Notes under the pieces: generated by a model
What the model saw: only the letters and a program-made list of their open reading frames with translations
What the model was told of the DNA's origin: nothing
The model's database searches: none
Shown here: positions 7,499-13,540 of the stretch, piece by piece
Position numbering within the stretch: the first letter of the stretch is position 1
Layout of the letters: each line of letters opens with the position of its first letter
Made by a program: the position numbers and the translations under genes
Assembly: GCA_028869975.1 (NCBI GenBank)
Contig: JAGWQR010000365.1
Location: 1 to 13,540 of the forward strand
Reading direction: 5' to 3'
From: Alphaproteobacteria bacterium
GTDB taxonomy: Bacteria > Pseudomonadota > Alphaproteobacteria > Sphingomonadales > Sphingomonadaceae
DNA length: 13,540 bases

Positions 7499-8251
7499 AT
7501 GAAGCGCGGCCTGCCCGCAGAGCGCAAGGCTTGCCATGGCTCTCCAGTGGACGGTTTCGAGGTTAAACGCGGCAGTTGCCGAACCATCGGAGATGTCCTC
7601 AATCGGCATCATCGCCGTCGGGTCAAATCGCTCACACGCAAAAGCTCAGTGTCGCGCGAGGCGCTGCGCGGTTTTTTCCGACCCTTTGATTCCAAGACCC
7701 ATGGCGCGATCCTCAAAGCCGCAGAACGGTTTGAAAATCTGACCAAGCGCAAAGGCTGTCGCAACGGCGCTCTGGGCTATGTTGGCATCAAAGTTCTAAA
7801 GGCGCTGCTTGAGTTTATCGACTACCGCACCGGGCGGTTGGAACCGTCCTACGTGGCCTTGTGCAAACGCGCCTATTTAAGCGTTTGCGCGGTCGCAGCA
7901 GCGCTTAAACGCCTCGCAGCGCATGGGTTTATTGAAATGATCCGGCGCTACGAGCCAACGGGCAACATCAGCGGCGGGCCGACGGTACGTCAGATCACTA
8001 ACGCTTACCGTGTGTCGCTGCCAGCTGTGGCCGCAAAGACATTGCGGACTTCGCCAACTGCGCCTGTCCCTGACGATGAGCGTGCTCGCAGAAAGGAGCA
8101 GCGCGATGAGCGTGAGCGCATGATCGCGCAATTGCCGGAGTGGGAGCAACCTGTGGCGCGTACCAACATTGCCGATCCCAGCCTAGCCGAAATCCTCAAT
8201 CGTCTTGGGCGAGCCATCTATGCCGCTTCTCATCCCGCAGTTTCGCTGTGA
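7499..8251 (+). CDS. Winged-helix DNA-binding protein, replication-protein-like
   Basis: A 250-residue protein starting at the ATG at 7499, which has GGAGG 6 nt upstream; the open frame extends further 5' but without a better start. Residues 1-70 are strongly basic (RRRVK and similar). About 91-143 look like a winged helix-turn-helix: LGYVGIKVLKALLEF, then IDYRTGRLEPSY, then a recognition-type helix VAAALKRLAAHGFIEMIRRY, followed by the NAYRVSLP segment at about 158-165. This order, with TGRLxPSY and NAYR, resembles alphaproteobacterial plasmid or element proteins labelled replication protein or HTH-domain protein; this is from memory of the family, not a search. Residues of about 175-215 are highly charged. 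It lies upstream of oriT-like DNA and mobilization genes and has an elaborate structured leader, which fits a replication initiator or element regulator. The exact function is unproven. Confidence 0.75.
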   Translation: MKRGLPAERKACHGSPVDGFEVKRGSCRTIGDVLNRHHRRRVKSLTRKSSVSREALRGFFRPFDSKTHGAILKAAERFENLTKRKGCRNGALGYVGIKVLKALLEFIDYRTGRLEPSYVALCKRAYLSVCAVAAALKRLAAHGFIEMIRRYEPTGNISGGPTVRQITNAYRVSLPAVAAKTLRTSPTAPVPDDERARRKEQRDERERMIAQLPEWEQPVARTNIADPSLAEILNRLGRAIYAASHPAVSL

Positions 8252-8605
8252 TTCTGCAATGCGGTGAGAAAACTAGCCCGGAGAATCTATTATGATAAAA
8301 TCAGTGACTAGGTGGCATTGGTCGGGTGGCTCCCCAGCCAGTGAAGTTGATCACACCTTATGCATCCCCTTGGGGAGGCAAAAGGCCCAGAAACGCTCCA
8401 TATTTTCCGGCTTCCCAACGTGCCCACTCGCAGGGGGCACCGTGGGGGCATTGTCCCCCTCTGGCCGAGAAATGCAGCCTTTCCATTGGTTTGGCATGGG
8501 GACTTGGTGGGCAGTCCACGCGCGGCAGGTATGCCCTATATCCGCGCGACAGGCTCAGCGTTGCGGCCAGTCGCATGACCACAGTTGCAACGGGAGGAAT
8601 CCGAA
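8252..8605 (+). other. Non-coding 354 bp, candidate oriT and mob-operon control region
   Basis: No convincing gene is present; the open frames overlap one another in several frames without family character. The region is rich in short inverted repeats: TGGCT-cccc-AGCCA (8327-8340), TCCCC-tt-GGGGA (8365-8376), GTGCCC-9 nt-GGGCAC (8420-8440), GGGGG-6 nt-CCCCC (8444-8459), GGACT-8 nt-AGTCC (8500-8517) and CGTTGC/GCAACG (8559-8564 and 8587-8592). GCATTGTC at 8448-8455 differs in one base from the GTATTGTC that precedes the nick in R388 oriT, the substrate of the MobF relaxase TrwC. The position directly before an RHH gene and a MobF relaxase is where oriT is expected. The CGTTGC/GCAACG pair next to the RHH gene start could be its operator. 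Confidence 0.5.
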
Positions 8606-9178
8606 ATGACCGCAACCAGCGAGATCAAAATCCGCGTAGATGCTTCGTTGAAGCGCCAGTTTGACGCGACGTGCCGGGAGGCTCGCACGAGCATGACCGC
8701 CGCAATCAACCAGATGCTCCTGGCGGCTGTCGCGCATGGGATTAGCGACACGGCCAATTCTGCCATCGGCGATCAGGCACCCTACACCGCGAACCTGCCA
8801 GCGCCGCAGGCACCGCCACAAACCCCGACCGCCCACCCCGATGACCCACCGCTGTCCGAGCAATTGGTGAACAACCTCAATCACGTCACGCGGCTGTTTC
8901 AGAAGTTGGTCAAGGATCAGCCCAGGGAATGGTTCGAAAATTGGTATCACACAGCCACCCGGCTTGATCGCCGAGTGTTCGAGGAACTCGATACGGCCTT
9001 GCGCAATCGCCAGCTCGAAAGCGTCAAAAATCTCAAAGCCATCGATGATCGGTTGACCGCGATTTACCAGCTCGTTCGTCCGCGAGCCGTGCCGTACTAT
9101 CGCGACCCGAAGGCCTTGGCTGCATTTGCCGGTGGTGCGGTTGTTGCGCTAATATTCGCCGTGCTGGTCAGGTGGTGA
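8606..9178 (+). CDS. Ribbon-helix-helix relaxosome-accessory-like protein with C-terminal membrane segment
   Basis: A 190-residue protein starting at the ATG at 8606, behind GGGAGGA with 7-nt spacing; an in-frame TTG at 8585 is less likely. Residues 1-45 look like a ribbon-helix-helix DNA-binding domain: the strand EIKIRVD, helix ASLKRQFDATCREA, then the turn and helix TSMTAAINQMLLAAV. About 60-85 is a Pro-rich linker, about 90-160 helical and charged, and 169-190 one hydrophobic segment (LAAFAGGAVVALIFAVLV) at the extreme C-terminus. Its stop lies 4 nt before the relaxase ATG, so the two are co-transcribed. RHH proteins encoded before MobF relaxases (TrwA, TraY) bind oriT and repress the operon; that role is inferred here. 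The tail membrane segment is not part of TrwA or TraY and may hold the relaxosome at the inner membrane. Confidence 0.75.
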   Translation: MTATSEIKIRVDASLKRQFDATCREARTSMTAAINQMLLAAVAHGISDTANSAIGDQAPYTANLPAPQAPPQTPTAHPDDPPLSEQLVNNLNHVTRLFQKLVKDQPREWFENWYHTATRLDRRVFEELDTALRNRQLESVKNLKAIDDRLTAIYQLVRPRAVPYYRDPKALAAFAGGAVVALIFAVLVRW

Positions 9179-9182
9179 CGCT

Positions 9183-11525
9183 ATGCTGAGCATGGCCACT
9201 GTCGCCTCGGCCTCAAGCGCCAGCAGCTACTACGCCGCCTACAATTATTATTCAATCGATGAGGGGCTGGGCCATTCGGAGTGGGCAGGTGCGGCAGCAG
9301 CAGAACTCGGATTGTCCGGGCCGGTCGATGCCGAAATGTTCGAGCGAGTGCTGGCGGGCGAACTCCCCAATGGCGAGGTGCTGAGCGGCGGGGCCAAAGA
9401 TCATGCGCCCGGGTTCGACCTCACTTTCAGCGCGCCCAAATCCGTATCGCTGCTTGCTTTAGTGGGCGGCGACAAGCGCTTGGTTGCGGCGCATCATGCC
9501 GCCGTCAAATCAACCATGGGCTGGGTCGAAACGAACCTTGCCGAGGGGCGCGCGGGCAAGGATGGGCGCGAGGTCGTGCCGACCGGCAAGCTCGCCTATG
9601 CGCTGTTTACGCACGATGTCAGCCGCGAACTGGACCCCCAGCTCCACACCCACAGCGTCATTGCCAATGCCACCCAGCGCCCAGATGGGGCATGGCGCGC
9701 CTTACACAATGGCAGCATCTGGCGCGCCAATATGTTGATCGGCGCGATCTACCACAATGAGCTACGCCATGGCGTCACGGCCTTGGGCTACGGCATCGCC
9801 AACGGCGGCAAGAATGGCACTTTTGAGATCGAAGGCATCTCGCGCCAGACGATTGAAGCCTGGAGCGCCCGTCACCGACAAATCCGCGCCATCGCCGAAC
9901 GGCTAGGGGTGACGAGTCCCGAGGGTTTGAGCGCCATTGCCGCGCGCAGCCGCGAGGCCAAACCAGTGGCAGACCCAGCCTCACTCCGCGACGAATGGCG
10001 GACACTGGCGGCAGCGCGCGGCGAGGACTTCCGCGCGCTGATCCCCGAGCAGCAGCAGGCACATACCGAAAGCGGCGTGCTGGGCAGGCTACGGGCATGG
10101 GGCGAAGCCTTGTTGGCACGAGCAACGCCCTTCTTCCGCCCACGTCCAGAGGCGCTGACCCAGGACAGCGAGGCGATGCGCCGCACTGCCGCCATCGGAG
10201 CCACCTATGCAGTGGGCGCGGCGGTGCGGCATCTTGAGGAACGCGATGCCAGTTTTGCCGAACATCGGGTGCTACAACACGCGCTTAATTTTGCTGAGCA
10301 GAAGGCGCGGATCGGCGATGTTGAACAGCGGTTGGCCACACTTAAGGGCGATGGCAGGCTGATCGCAGGTAAGGCCGAGCACGCCGCATTGCTCACCACG
10401 CCGGAAATGTTGCTGGTTGAGCGGCAGATCGTCGCGCTGGCACGCGCGGGCATTGGCCAAGCCAGCGCGCCGCTGCCCATTGATCGCGCGGCTTCGCTGG
10501 TTGGCCAGGCTGCCGAGGCCAAACTTGGCTTTGCGTTGTCGCACGAGCAAATGCAGGCCGCAACCGCGATCCTTGCCGGAACCGACCGTTTCCTCACCAT
10601 CCAGGGCGGTGCGGGCACCGGCAAGTCCACCGTCTTCGCCGCCGTGCAGGCGGTGGCGCGAGAGACGCGCGATCCGCTGTTCATTCTTACCCCGCAGATC
10701 AAGCTCGCCGCCGAGTTGCAGACGGCAACTTGCATCGGCAGCCGCTCGCTCGCCAGCTTCCTGACCCGCTTTGAGGGGCTGGCGGTGCGGGGTGCCAAAC
10801 CAGCCCACGCCGATAACCAGCCCTATCGCGGCGCAACGCTGATCCTCGATGAAGCCTCGATGGTCCCAAACCGGCAGATGCTTGGGCTAATGCAGATTGC
10901 CAATCGGCTTGGTGTCAATCGCGTGGTGATGGTGGGCGACGTCAACCAGATCGCTGCCGTTGAGGCGGGCAGCCCGTTCCGCCAATTGCAAGCCCATGCG
11001 CTTGATCCGATCCGGCTCGAAATTAACCAGCGCCAGCGCGACGATGATATGCGGCTCGCCGTTGCCAAACTCCAGGTCGGGCTGGTGCGCGAAGGCTTTG
11101 AGGCGATGGGGCGGCGCGTTGTCGAAAATGCCGATCCAGTGGCAGCCGCCGCCCGCGCCTATTTAGCGCTTGATGATGATGCGCGGGAGAAGACCGCTCT
11201 GTTCACATCGGGCCACCGGCTGCGCGAGGAGTTGCTCACCTTGGTTCGCGCCGGGCTGTTAGGCGACGGCAGGCTTGGCGAACAGGAATTGCGGATTGCT
11301 GTGCTCGCCAGCCTCAATATGAGCCAGGAACAATTGCGCCGGGTGGCGAGCTATGTCCCCGGCCTGGTGCTCACCTTGCACCGCGACGCGCCTACGATTG
11401 GCCTGGCGCGCGGCAGCTATATGGTGACGGAAACTGATCCCCAGGCTGGGGTAGTCGGCCTCAAGGGCGACAATGGCCGCAGCGCTTTGTTCCCGAGGTT
11501 GTGCCCTCCAGCGTCTCGGGTCTGA
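9183..11525 (+). CDS. mobF: MobF-family conjugative relaxase/helicase (TrwC/TraI-like), truncated by frameshift
   Basis: Nicks oriT and carries the transferred strand; the helicase part unwinds the DNA. The ATG at 9183 follows AGGTGG and gives the family-typical start MLS. Candidate catalytic tyrosines are Y16, Y17, Y22 and Y23, and the metal-binding histidines H144, H155 and H157 (in LDPQLHTHS); spacing matches F TraI and R388 TrwC. The SAPKSVSL motif lies near residues 85-92. The RecD-like helicase follows: Walker A GGAGTGKS at 475-482, Walker B ILDEAS with D556 and E557, then the motif GDVNQ. After about residue 766 the frame shifts and ends at a TGA. Helicase motifs V and VI lie in the next frame (see 11483-12043); together the two would make about 953 residues, a normal length. 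As sequenced, the nicking domain is intact and the helicase incomplete. No coupling protein or T4SS gene follows. Confidence 0.93.
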   Translation: MLSMATVASASSASSYYAAYNYYSIDEGLGHSEWAGAAAAELGLSGPVDAEMFERVLAGELPNGEVLSGGAKDHAPGFDLTFSAPKSVSLLALVGGDKRLVAAHHAAVKSTMGWVETNLAEGRAGKDGREVVPTGKLAYALFTHDVSRELDPQLHTHSVIANATQRPDGAWRALHNGSIWRANMLIGAIYHNELRHGVTALGYGIANGGKNGTFEIEGISRQTIEAWSARHRQIRAIAERLGVTSPEGLSAIAARSREAKPVADPASLRDEWRTLAAARGEDFRALIPEQQQAHTESGVLGRLRAWGEALLARATPFFRPRPEALTQDSEAMRRTAAIGATYAVGAAVRHLEERDASFAEHRVLQHALNFAEQKARIGDVEQRLATLKGDGRLIAGKAEHAALLTTPEMLLVERQIVALARAGIGQASAPLPIDRAASLVGQAAEAKLGFALSHEQMQAATAILAGTDRFLTIQGGAGTGKSTVFAAVQAVARETRDPLFILTPQIKLAAELQTATCIGSRSLASFLTRFEGLAVRGAKPAHADNQPYRGATLILDEASMVPNRQMLGLMQIANRLGVNRVVMVGDVNQIAAVEAGSPFRQLQAHALDPIRLEINQRQRDDDMRLAVAKLQVGLVREGFEAMGRRVVENADPVAAAARAYLALDDDAREKTALFTSGHRLREELLTLVRAGLLGDGRLGEQELRIAVLASLNMSQEQLRRVASYVPGLVLTLHRDAPTIGLARGSYMVTETDPQAGVVGLKGDNGRSALFPRLCPPASRV

Positions 11526-12043
11526 CTTTGTCGCGCCAAGCCGAAATAGGCGTGCGCGCCGGGGATGTGCTGCAATGGACCGCCAACGACCGCGAGCGCA
11601 GCTTTGCCAATGGCGAGACCGTGCGGCTGACCGGAATCTCGGACGACCGGCTTACCGTGAGAGACGCCAGCGGCACGTCGCACACCCTCGCCACCGACGA
11701 TCCCATGCGCCATCACCTCGCGCATGGGCTGGTCACCAATATGCACCGCGCCCAGGGCACCACCGTCGATCACGCCATAGCCGTCATGGAGAGCGGCGAC
11801 CGCGCGCTCAATAGCCAGAGTCTCGCCTATGTGCTGGCCTCCCGCGCCCGCGAAGGCTTCGCGCTTCACACCGACAACGCCGAGCAGCTTATCAGCCAGA
11901 TCGAGCGCAACAGCGGCATGGTGCCAAGTGCGATGGAAGTGGCGGGCAAGGCAGCCACAACATCTGAAAGCCACGCGGAACGGCCGCCCCGCGAAACGCC
12001 TGCCCTCCAGATGGAGAAAAGCAGAGATTTTGGTTTGGGCTAG
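11483..12043 (+). pseudogene. mobF: C-terminal helicase part of the MobF relaxase, in the -1 frame
   Basis: This frame continues the relaxase directly. It reads RFVPEVVPSSVSG, then a TPS-independent beta-rich segment (AGDVLQWTANDRERSFANGE), helicase motif V (HGLVTNMHRAQGTTVD) and motif VI (YVLASRAREGFALHTDN), then a disordered tail ending DFGLG. The frame is one behind that of the upstream part, consistent with loss of one base around 11485, where GCN-TTT-GTT would have become GC-TTT-GTT. A GTG at 11501 could start it, but its only GAGG is 2 nt away, so independent translation is unlikely. No canonical slippery heptamer is visible. It may be a real mutation or a sequencing error. Confidence 0.85.
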
Positions 12044-12114
12044 CCAAGCGCCCAGATTTTGTATTTTTACTGTGCCCGGCGGAATGTCCCCGCGCGTGAG
12101 GTCTAGGCCGAAAT

Positions 12115-12669
12115 TTAATCAGCTACAGCATCGAGCGCGGCTCTCAATGGTGAGATGCCCCCGAGACGGTAATGTGAGATATAAGATAGCCCACAACCGA
12201 ACGCTAATTCAGACTCACTTAACGATTGTGGGGTCGTGTATTCCCACTTGTCGTGACTATATGTTATCGGATCAAGTCGACCTGGACGATAAATGGTCGT
12301 TGTTGTTGCGCGCGCAGTATGATGATAGCAATCTGTTTCAATAACATTATCTCGCCATTCCGTAATTTGTTTACCATCGACATCGACGTCAATTTCTCTA
12401 AATGACGTTATATCATTTGTTTGCGATAGAGTATTTTTGTCCGCGTAAAAAAAGGTAGAATGCGCGTCGTCCCGTTTTTCTACATTTGCGCCGATTGCAG
12501 CGGGAATACCGATAAACCACCAGTTGGATTTTGTTGATGGCGGCAACAAGTGAGCGTTATGCGTTATCGTTTTGCCAACGGCAGCCGTGACGAAATTCCA
12601 TGTAAAGGCCAATGATATACCAGTCGCAAGCGCGATCAATCTAACTGCATTTTTCTTCGATTGGGACAT
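12115..12669 (-). CDS. Secreted protein resembling the surface-adhesin E family
   Basis: A 184-residue protein starting at the ATG at 12669, with an excellent GGAGGAGG binding site; an ATG-less extension to 12735 is open but not needed. Residues 10-30 are a signal peptide (hydrophobic core LIALATGISLAF, likely cleavage after VTAA). The mature part has WWFIG near 50, FFYADKNTL at 73-81, EIDVDVDG at 92-99, ETDC with C114, DKWEYTTPQSLSESE at about 140-154 and C159. A short Trp-Gly start, an F/Y-Y-x-D strand, a DC in the middle, a W before Pro-x-Ser, and a last Cys is the pattern of small periplasmic or surface proteins of the surface-adhesin E type; a two-Cys disulfide C114-C159 is likely. This assignment is tentative. 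Base composition is clearly more AT-rich than either neighbour. It is convergent with the relaxase. Confidence 0.65.
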   Translation of the reverse strand: MSQSKKNAVRLIALATGISLAFTWNFVTAAVGKTITHNAHLLPPSTKSNWWFIGIPAAIGANVEKRDDAHSTFFYADKNTLSQTNDITSFREIDVDVDGKQITEWRDNVIETDCYHHTARATTTTIYRPGRLDPITYSHDKWEYTTPQSLSESELAFGCGLSYISHYRLGGISPLRAALDAVAD

Positions 12670-12672
12670 GAT

Positions 12673-12700
12673 CGCCTCCTCCAAATTCGTCTCGGAGGCG
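12673..12700 (-). promoter_or_regulatory. Hairpin sequestering the ribosome binding site of the 12669 gene
   Basis: In the mRNA, CGCCTCC (12694-12700) can pair with GGAGGCG (12673-12679), which contains the 3' half of the Shine-Dalgarno, across a 14-nt loop, ending 3 nt before the ATG. A second register is possible, because GGAGG occurs twice in GGAGGAGG. A further GCCC-ggctt-GGGC hairpin lies just upstream. Confidence 0.45.
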
Positions 12701-12783
12701 GCCCAAGCCGGGCGTTCGTAACCCTGCGTCAACACAAGGCGCCGCCGTTTTTAGGCGATGCCCTGGACATATACGACGGCCAC

Positions 12784-12912
12784 CCGGCCAGATTTCTCTG
12801 ACCGGCGTTGACGACACGAGGTTACGATGCCTCACTTGCCGGACTGACGGCAAGATTATCGCCGACGGCATTTTCCGTCGCTGCGATTGGACTTTACGAT
12901 AAGGCAAAGTCC
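12784..12912. repeat. Cluster of four hairpins between the adhesin-like gene and the polymerase operon
   Basis: Four inverted repeats follow one another: CCGGCCAGA/TCTGACCGG (12784-12792 and 12797-12805, one mismatch, 4-nt loop), CTTGCCG/CGGCAAG (12835-12841 and 12848-12854, 6-nt loop), CGACGG/CCGTCG (12863-12868 and 12875-12880, 6-nt loop) and GGACTTT/AAAGTCC (12889-12895 and 12906-12912, 10-nt loop). The last three are separated by exactly 8 nt each. None is followed by a T-run, so they are not ordinary terminators. The rest of the 387-bp gap 12670-13056 shows no gene; a small AGGT-C-ACCT palindrome (12995-13003) and AACCGGTT at 13050-13057 are the only other symmetric sites. Confidence 0.6.
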
Positions 12913-13056
12913 GCCAAAATCAATATGTGATGTCATGGTATGCCGACGCTTGATTGCGTGATCGTTTCTTTTGATTGCGACACATAAGGAGGCAGGTCAC
13001 CTCTTATGAATCTGCGTCGAGAAAATTATGATTTCGCGTCACTACTCCTAACCGGT

Positions 13057-13308
13057 TTAAGCCAGACCGCCAACAAACCCCTTGGTTTCGGTTCTGTGCG
13101 GCATAGCCATGCGCATTGCGCCGTTGCATCCCCGCTGGCGGCATCTGGCGCGCTGTTCCACTTCAGCGAGCGTAAGCCGATCAGCACCTTTGCGCGCGTG
13201 GAGGGTTGCCGCATCGACATAGCGCACCGTGCGACACCGCCGACAGGACAGCTCGATCAGGTCTTGCGCGTCGAGATCACGCACCTGGATATTGTCCTTC
13301 CAGCTCAC
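13057..13308 (-). CDS. Small zinc-ribbon protein coupled to the Y-family polymerase
   Basis: An 83-residue protein starting at GTG (13306-13308), which overlaps the TGA of the upstream polymerase as GTGA, so translation is coupled. Four cysteines (C22-x2-C25 and C56-x4-C61) suggest a zinc ribbon; between them is an acidic and basic helical stretch (YVDAATLHARKG, LTLAEVEQRARC). This CxxC, helix, CR-xx-GC order resembles small alphaproteobacterial proteins of unknown function. No enzyme motif is visible. The context, directly after a translesion polymerase, suggests a partner in the same operon, but that is inference. Its stop TAA lies at 13057-13059. No clear terminator follows. Confidence 0.75.
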   Translation of the reverse strand: MSWKDNIQVRDLDAQDLIELSCRRCRTVRYVDAATLHARKGADRLTLAEVEQRARCRQRGCNGAMRMAMPHRTETKGFVGGLA

Positions 13309-13540
13309 CAGAAATCCGCCGCGCTAGGGATGCGCGTGAAGCTGATTTTGCCGCCTATATTGCCACCCTTGGGCGGCAGCCACGGCCCGACGCTGACCAC
13401 GGTGCGGCCATATTTGGAGTTGAGGCCGTCCATCACCAGCCCCAAGCGTTCAGCCCTTTGCCGCTCGACATCATCGGAGAGGAACAAATCGAGCTGGCGC
13501 GCTGTGGCGGGCACCAGATCGCCGAGCGTGACGCCGACGC
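13305..13540 (-). CDS. UmuC-like Y-family DNA polymerase, C-terminal end only
   Basis: The frame enters from the right edge and ends at a TGA at 13305-13307; about 78 residues are visible. They contain VTLGDLVP, RQLDLFLSDD, then LGLVMDGLNSKYGRTVVSVG, and end GGKISFTRIPSAADFW. The pattern of R-Q-x-D-L-F, D-x-L-N-x-(K/R)-(Y/F)-G, then G-K-I-x-F-x-R-I-P and a short acidic end is that of the C-terminal domain (DUF4113 type) of UmuC/ImpB/MucB translesion polymerases. The catalytic palm and fingers lie outside the window. A GTG at 13514 is not a credible start, because the frame continues upstream with family-like sequence. The zinc-ribbon gene overlaps its stop. Confidence 0.8.
   Translation of the reverse strand, partial: VGVTLGDLVPATARQLDLFLSDDVERQRAERLGLVMDGLNSKYGRTVVSVGPWLPPKGGNIGGKISFTRIPSAADFW

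Noticed and set aside
7071..7502. Plus-strand open frame reading WALTGSNCRPSRCKRDALPTEL
   Set aside because: This is the familiar spurious translation of the antisense of a tRNA gene; it overlaps tRNA-Val completely.
8292..8664. Overlapping open frames in three frames between the HTH gene and the RHH gene
   Set aside because: They overlap each other on both strands, lack domain-like sequence and good binding sites, and cover the hairpin-rich oriT-like stretch.
11480..11490. Programmed -1 ribosomal frameshift in the relaxase
   Set aside because: The local GCGCTTTGTT is not an X-XXY-YYZ slippery site and no downstream pseudoknot is evident; a lost base is simpler.
11417..11974. Minus-strand 185-codon open frame opposite the relaxase C-terminus
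   Set aside because: Antisense of clear helicase motifs V and VI; typical shadow in GC-rich coding DNA.
13006..13540. Plus-strand frame open from an ATG at 13006 to the window edge, with AAGGAGG upstream
   Set aside because: It is antisense to the polymerase tail and zinc-ribbon gene, both of which have family-like sequence; the AAGGAGG is about 13 nt from the ATG and the translation has no recognisable character.

Overview
The window looks like chromosomal or island DNA from a GC-rich alphaproteobacterium, most likely a sphingomonad. This is inferred from codon use, the tRNA-Val sequence, the style of the MobF relaxase and the tail of the Y-family polymerase. No marker gene settles the taxonomy. 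The window is an accessory region in which three unrelated blocks meet.

Left block (1-6767, minus strand): a two-partner secretion (TPS) operon. The outer-membrane transporter (TpsB, ShlB/FhaC type, 4932-6767) is followed after 18 nt by a very large secreted exoprotein (TpsA, starting at 4913 and running off the left edge). The exoprotein has a TPS secretion domain with an NPNGI motif, then GLUG-type repeats organised in three long modules. TpsB would move TpsA across the outer membrane. TpsB carries Leu-Ser-Ala-Tyr where the family's conserved VRGY-type loop motif is expected.

Middle block (about 6768-12043): a tRNA-Val(UAC) gene on the minus strand (7119-7194), then a remnant of a mobilizable element on the plus strand. 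This holds a winged-helix, replication-protein-like gene (7499-8251), a 354-bp non-coding stretch that looks like an oriT, a ribbon-helix-helix protein with a C-terminal membrane segment, and a MobF relaxase/helicase. The relaxase is split by a -1 frameshift near 11485. The leader of the replication-like gene contains a 75-nt nested inverted repeat. Read on the minus strand it is a strong intrinsic terminator with a plausible promoter behind it, so it may encode an antisense RNA. No integrase, coupling protein or type IV secretion gene is visible.

Right block (12044-13540, minus strand): a secreted protein resembling the surface-adhesin E family, of lower GC content, whose ribosome binding site can be sequestered by a 7-bp hairpin. 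Upstream of it lie four hairpins, the last three regularly spaced. Then comes a small zinc-ribbon protein translationally coupled (GTGA overlap) to the C-terminal end of a UmuC-like Y-family DNA polymerase that enters from the right edge.
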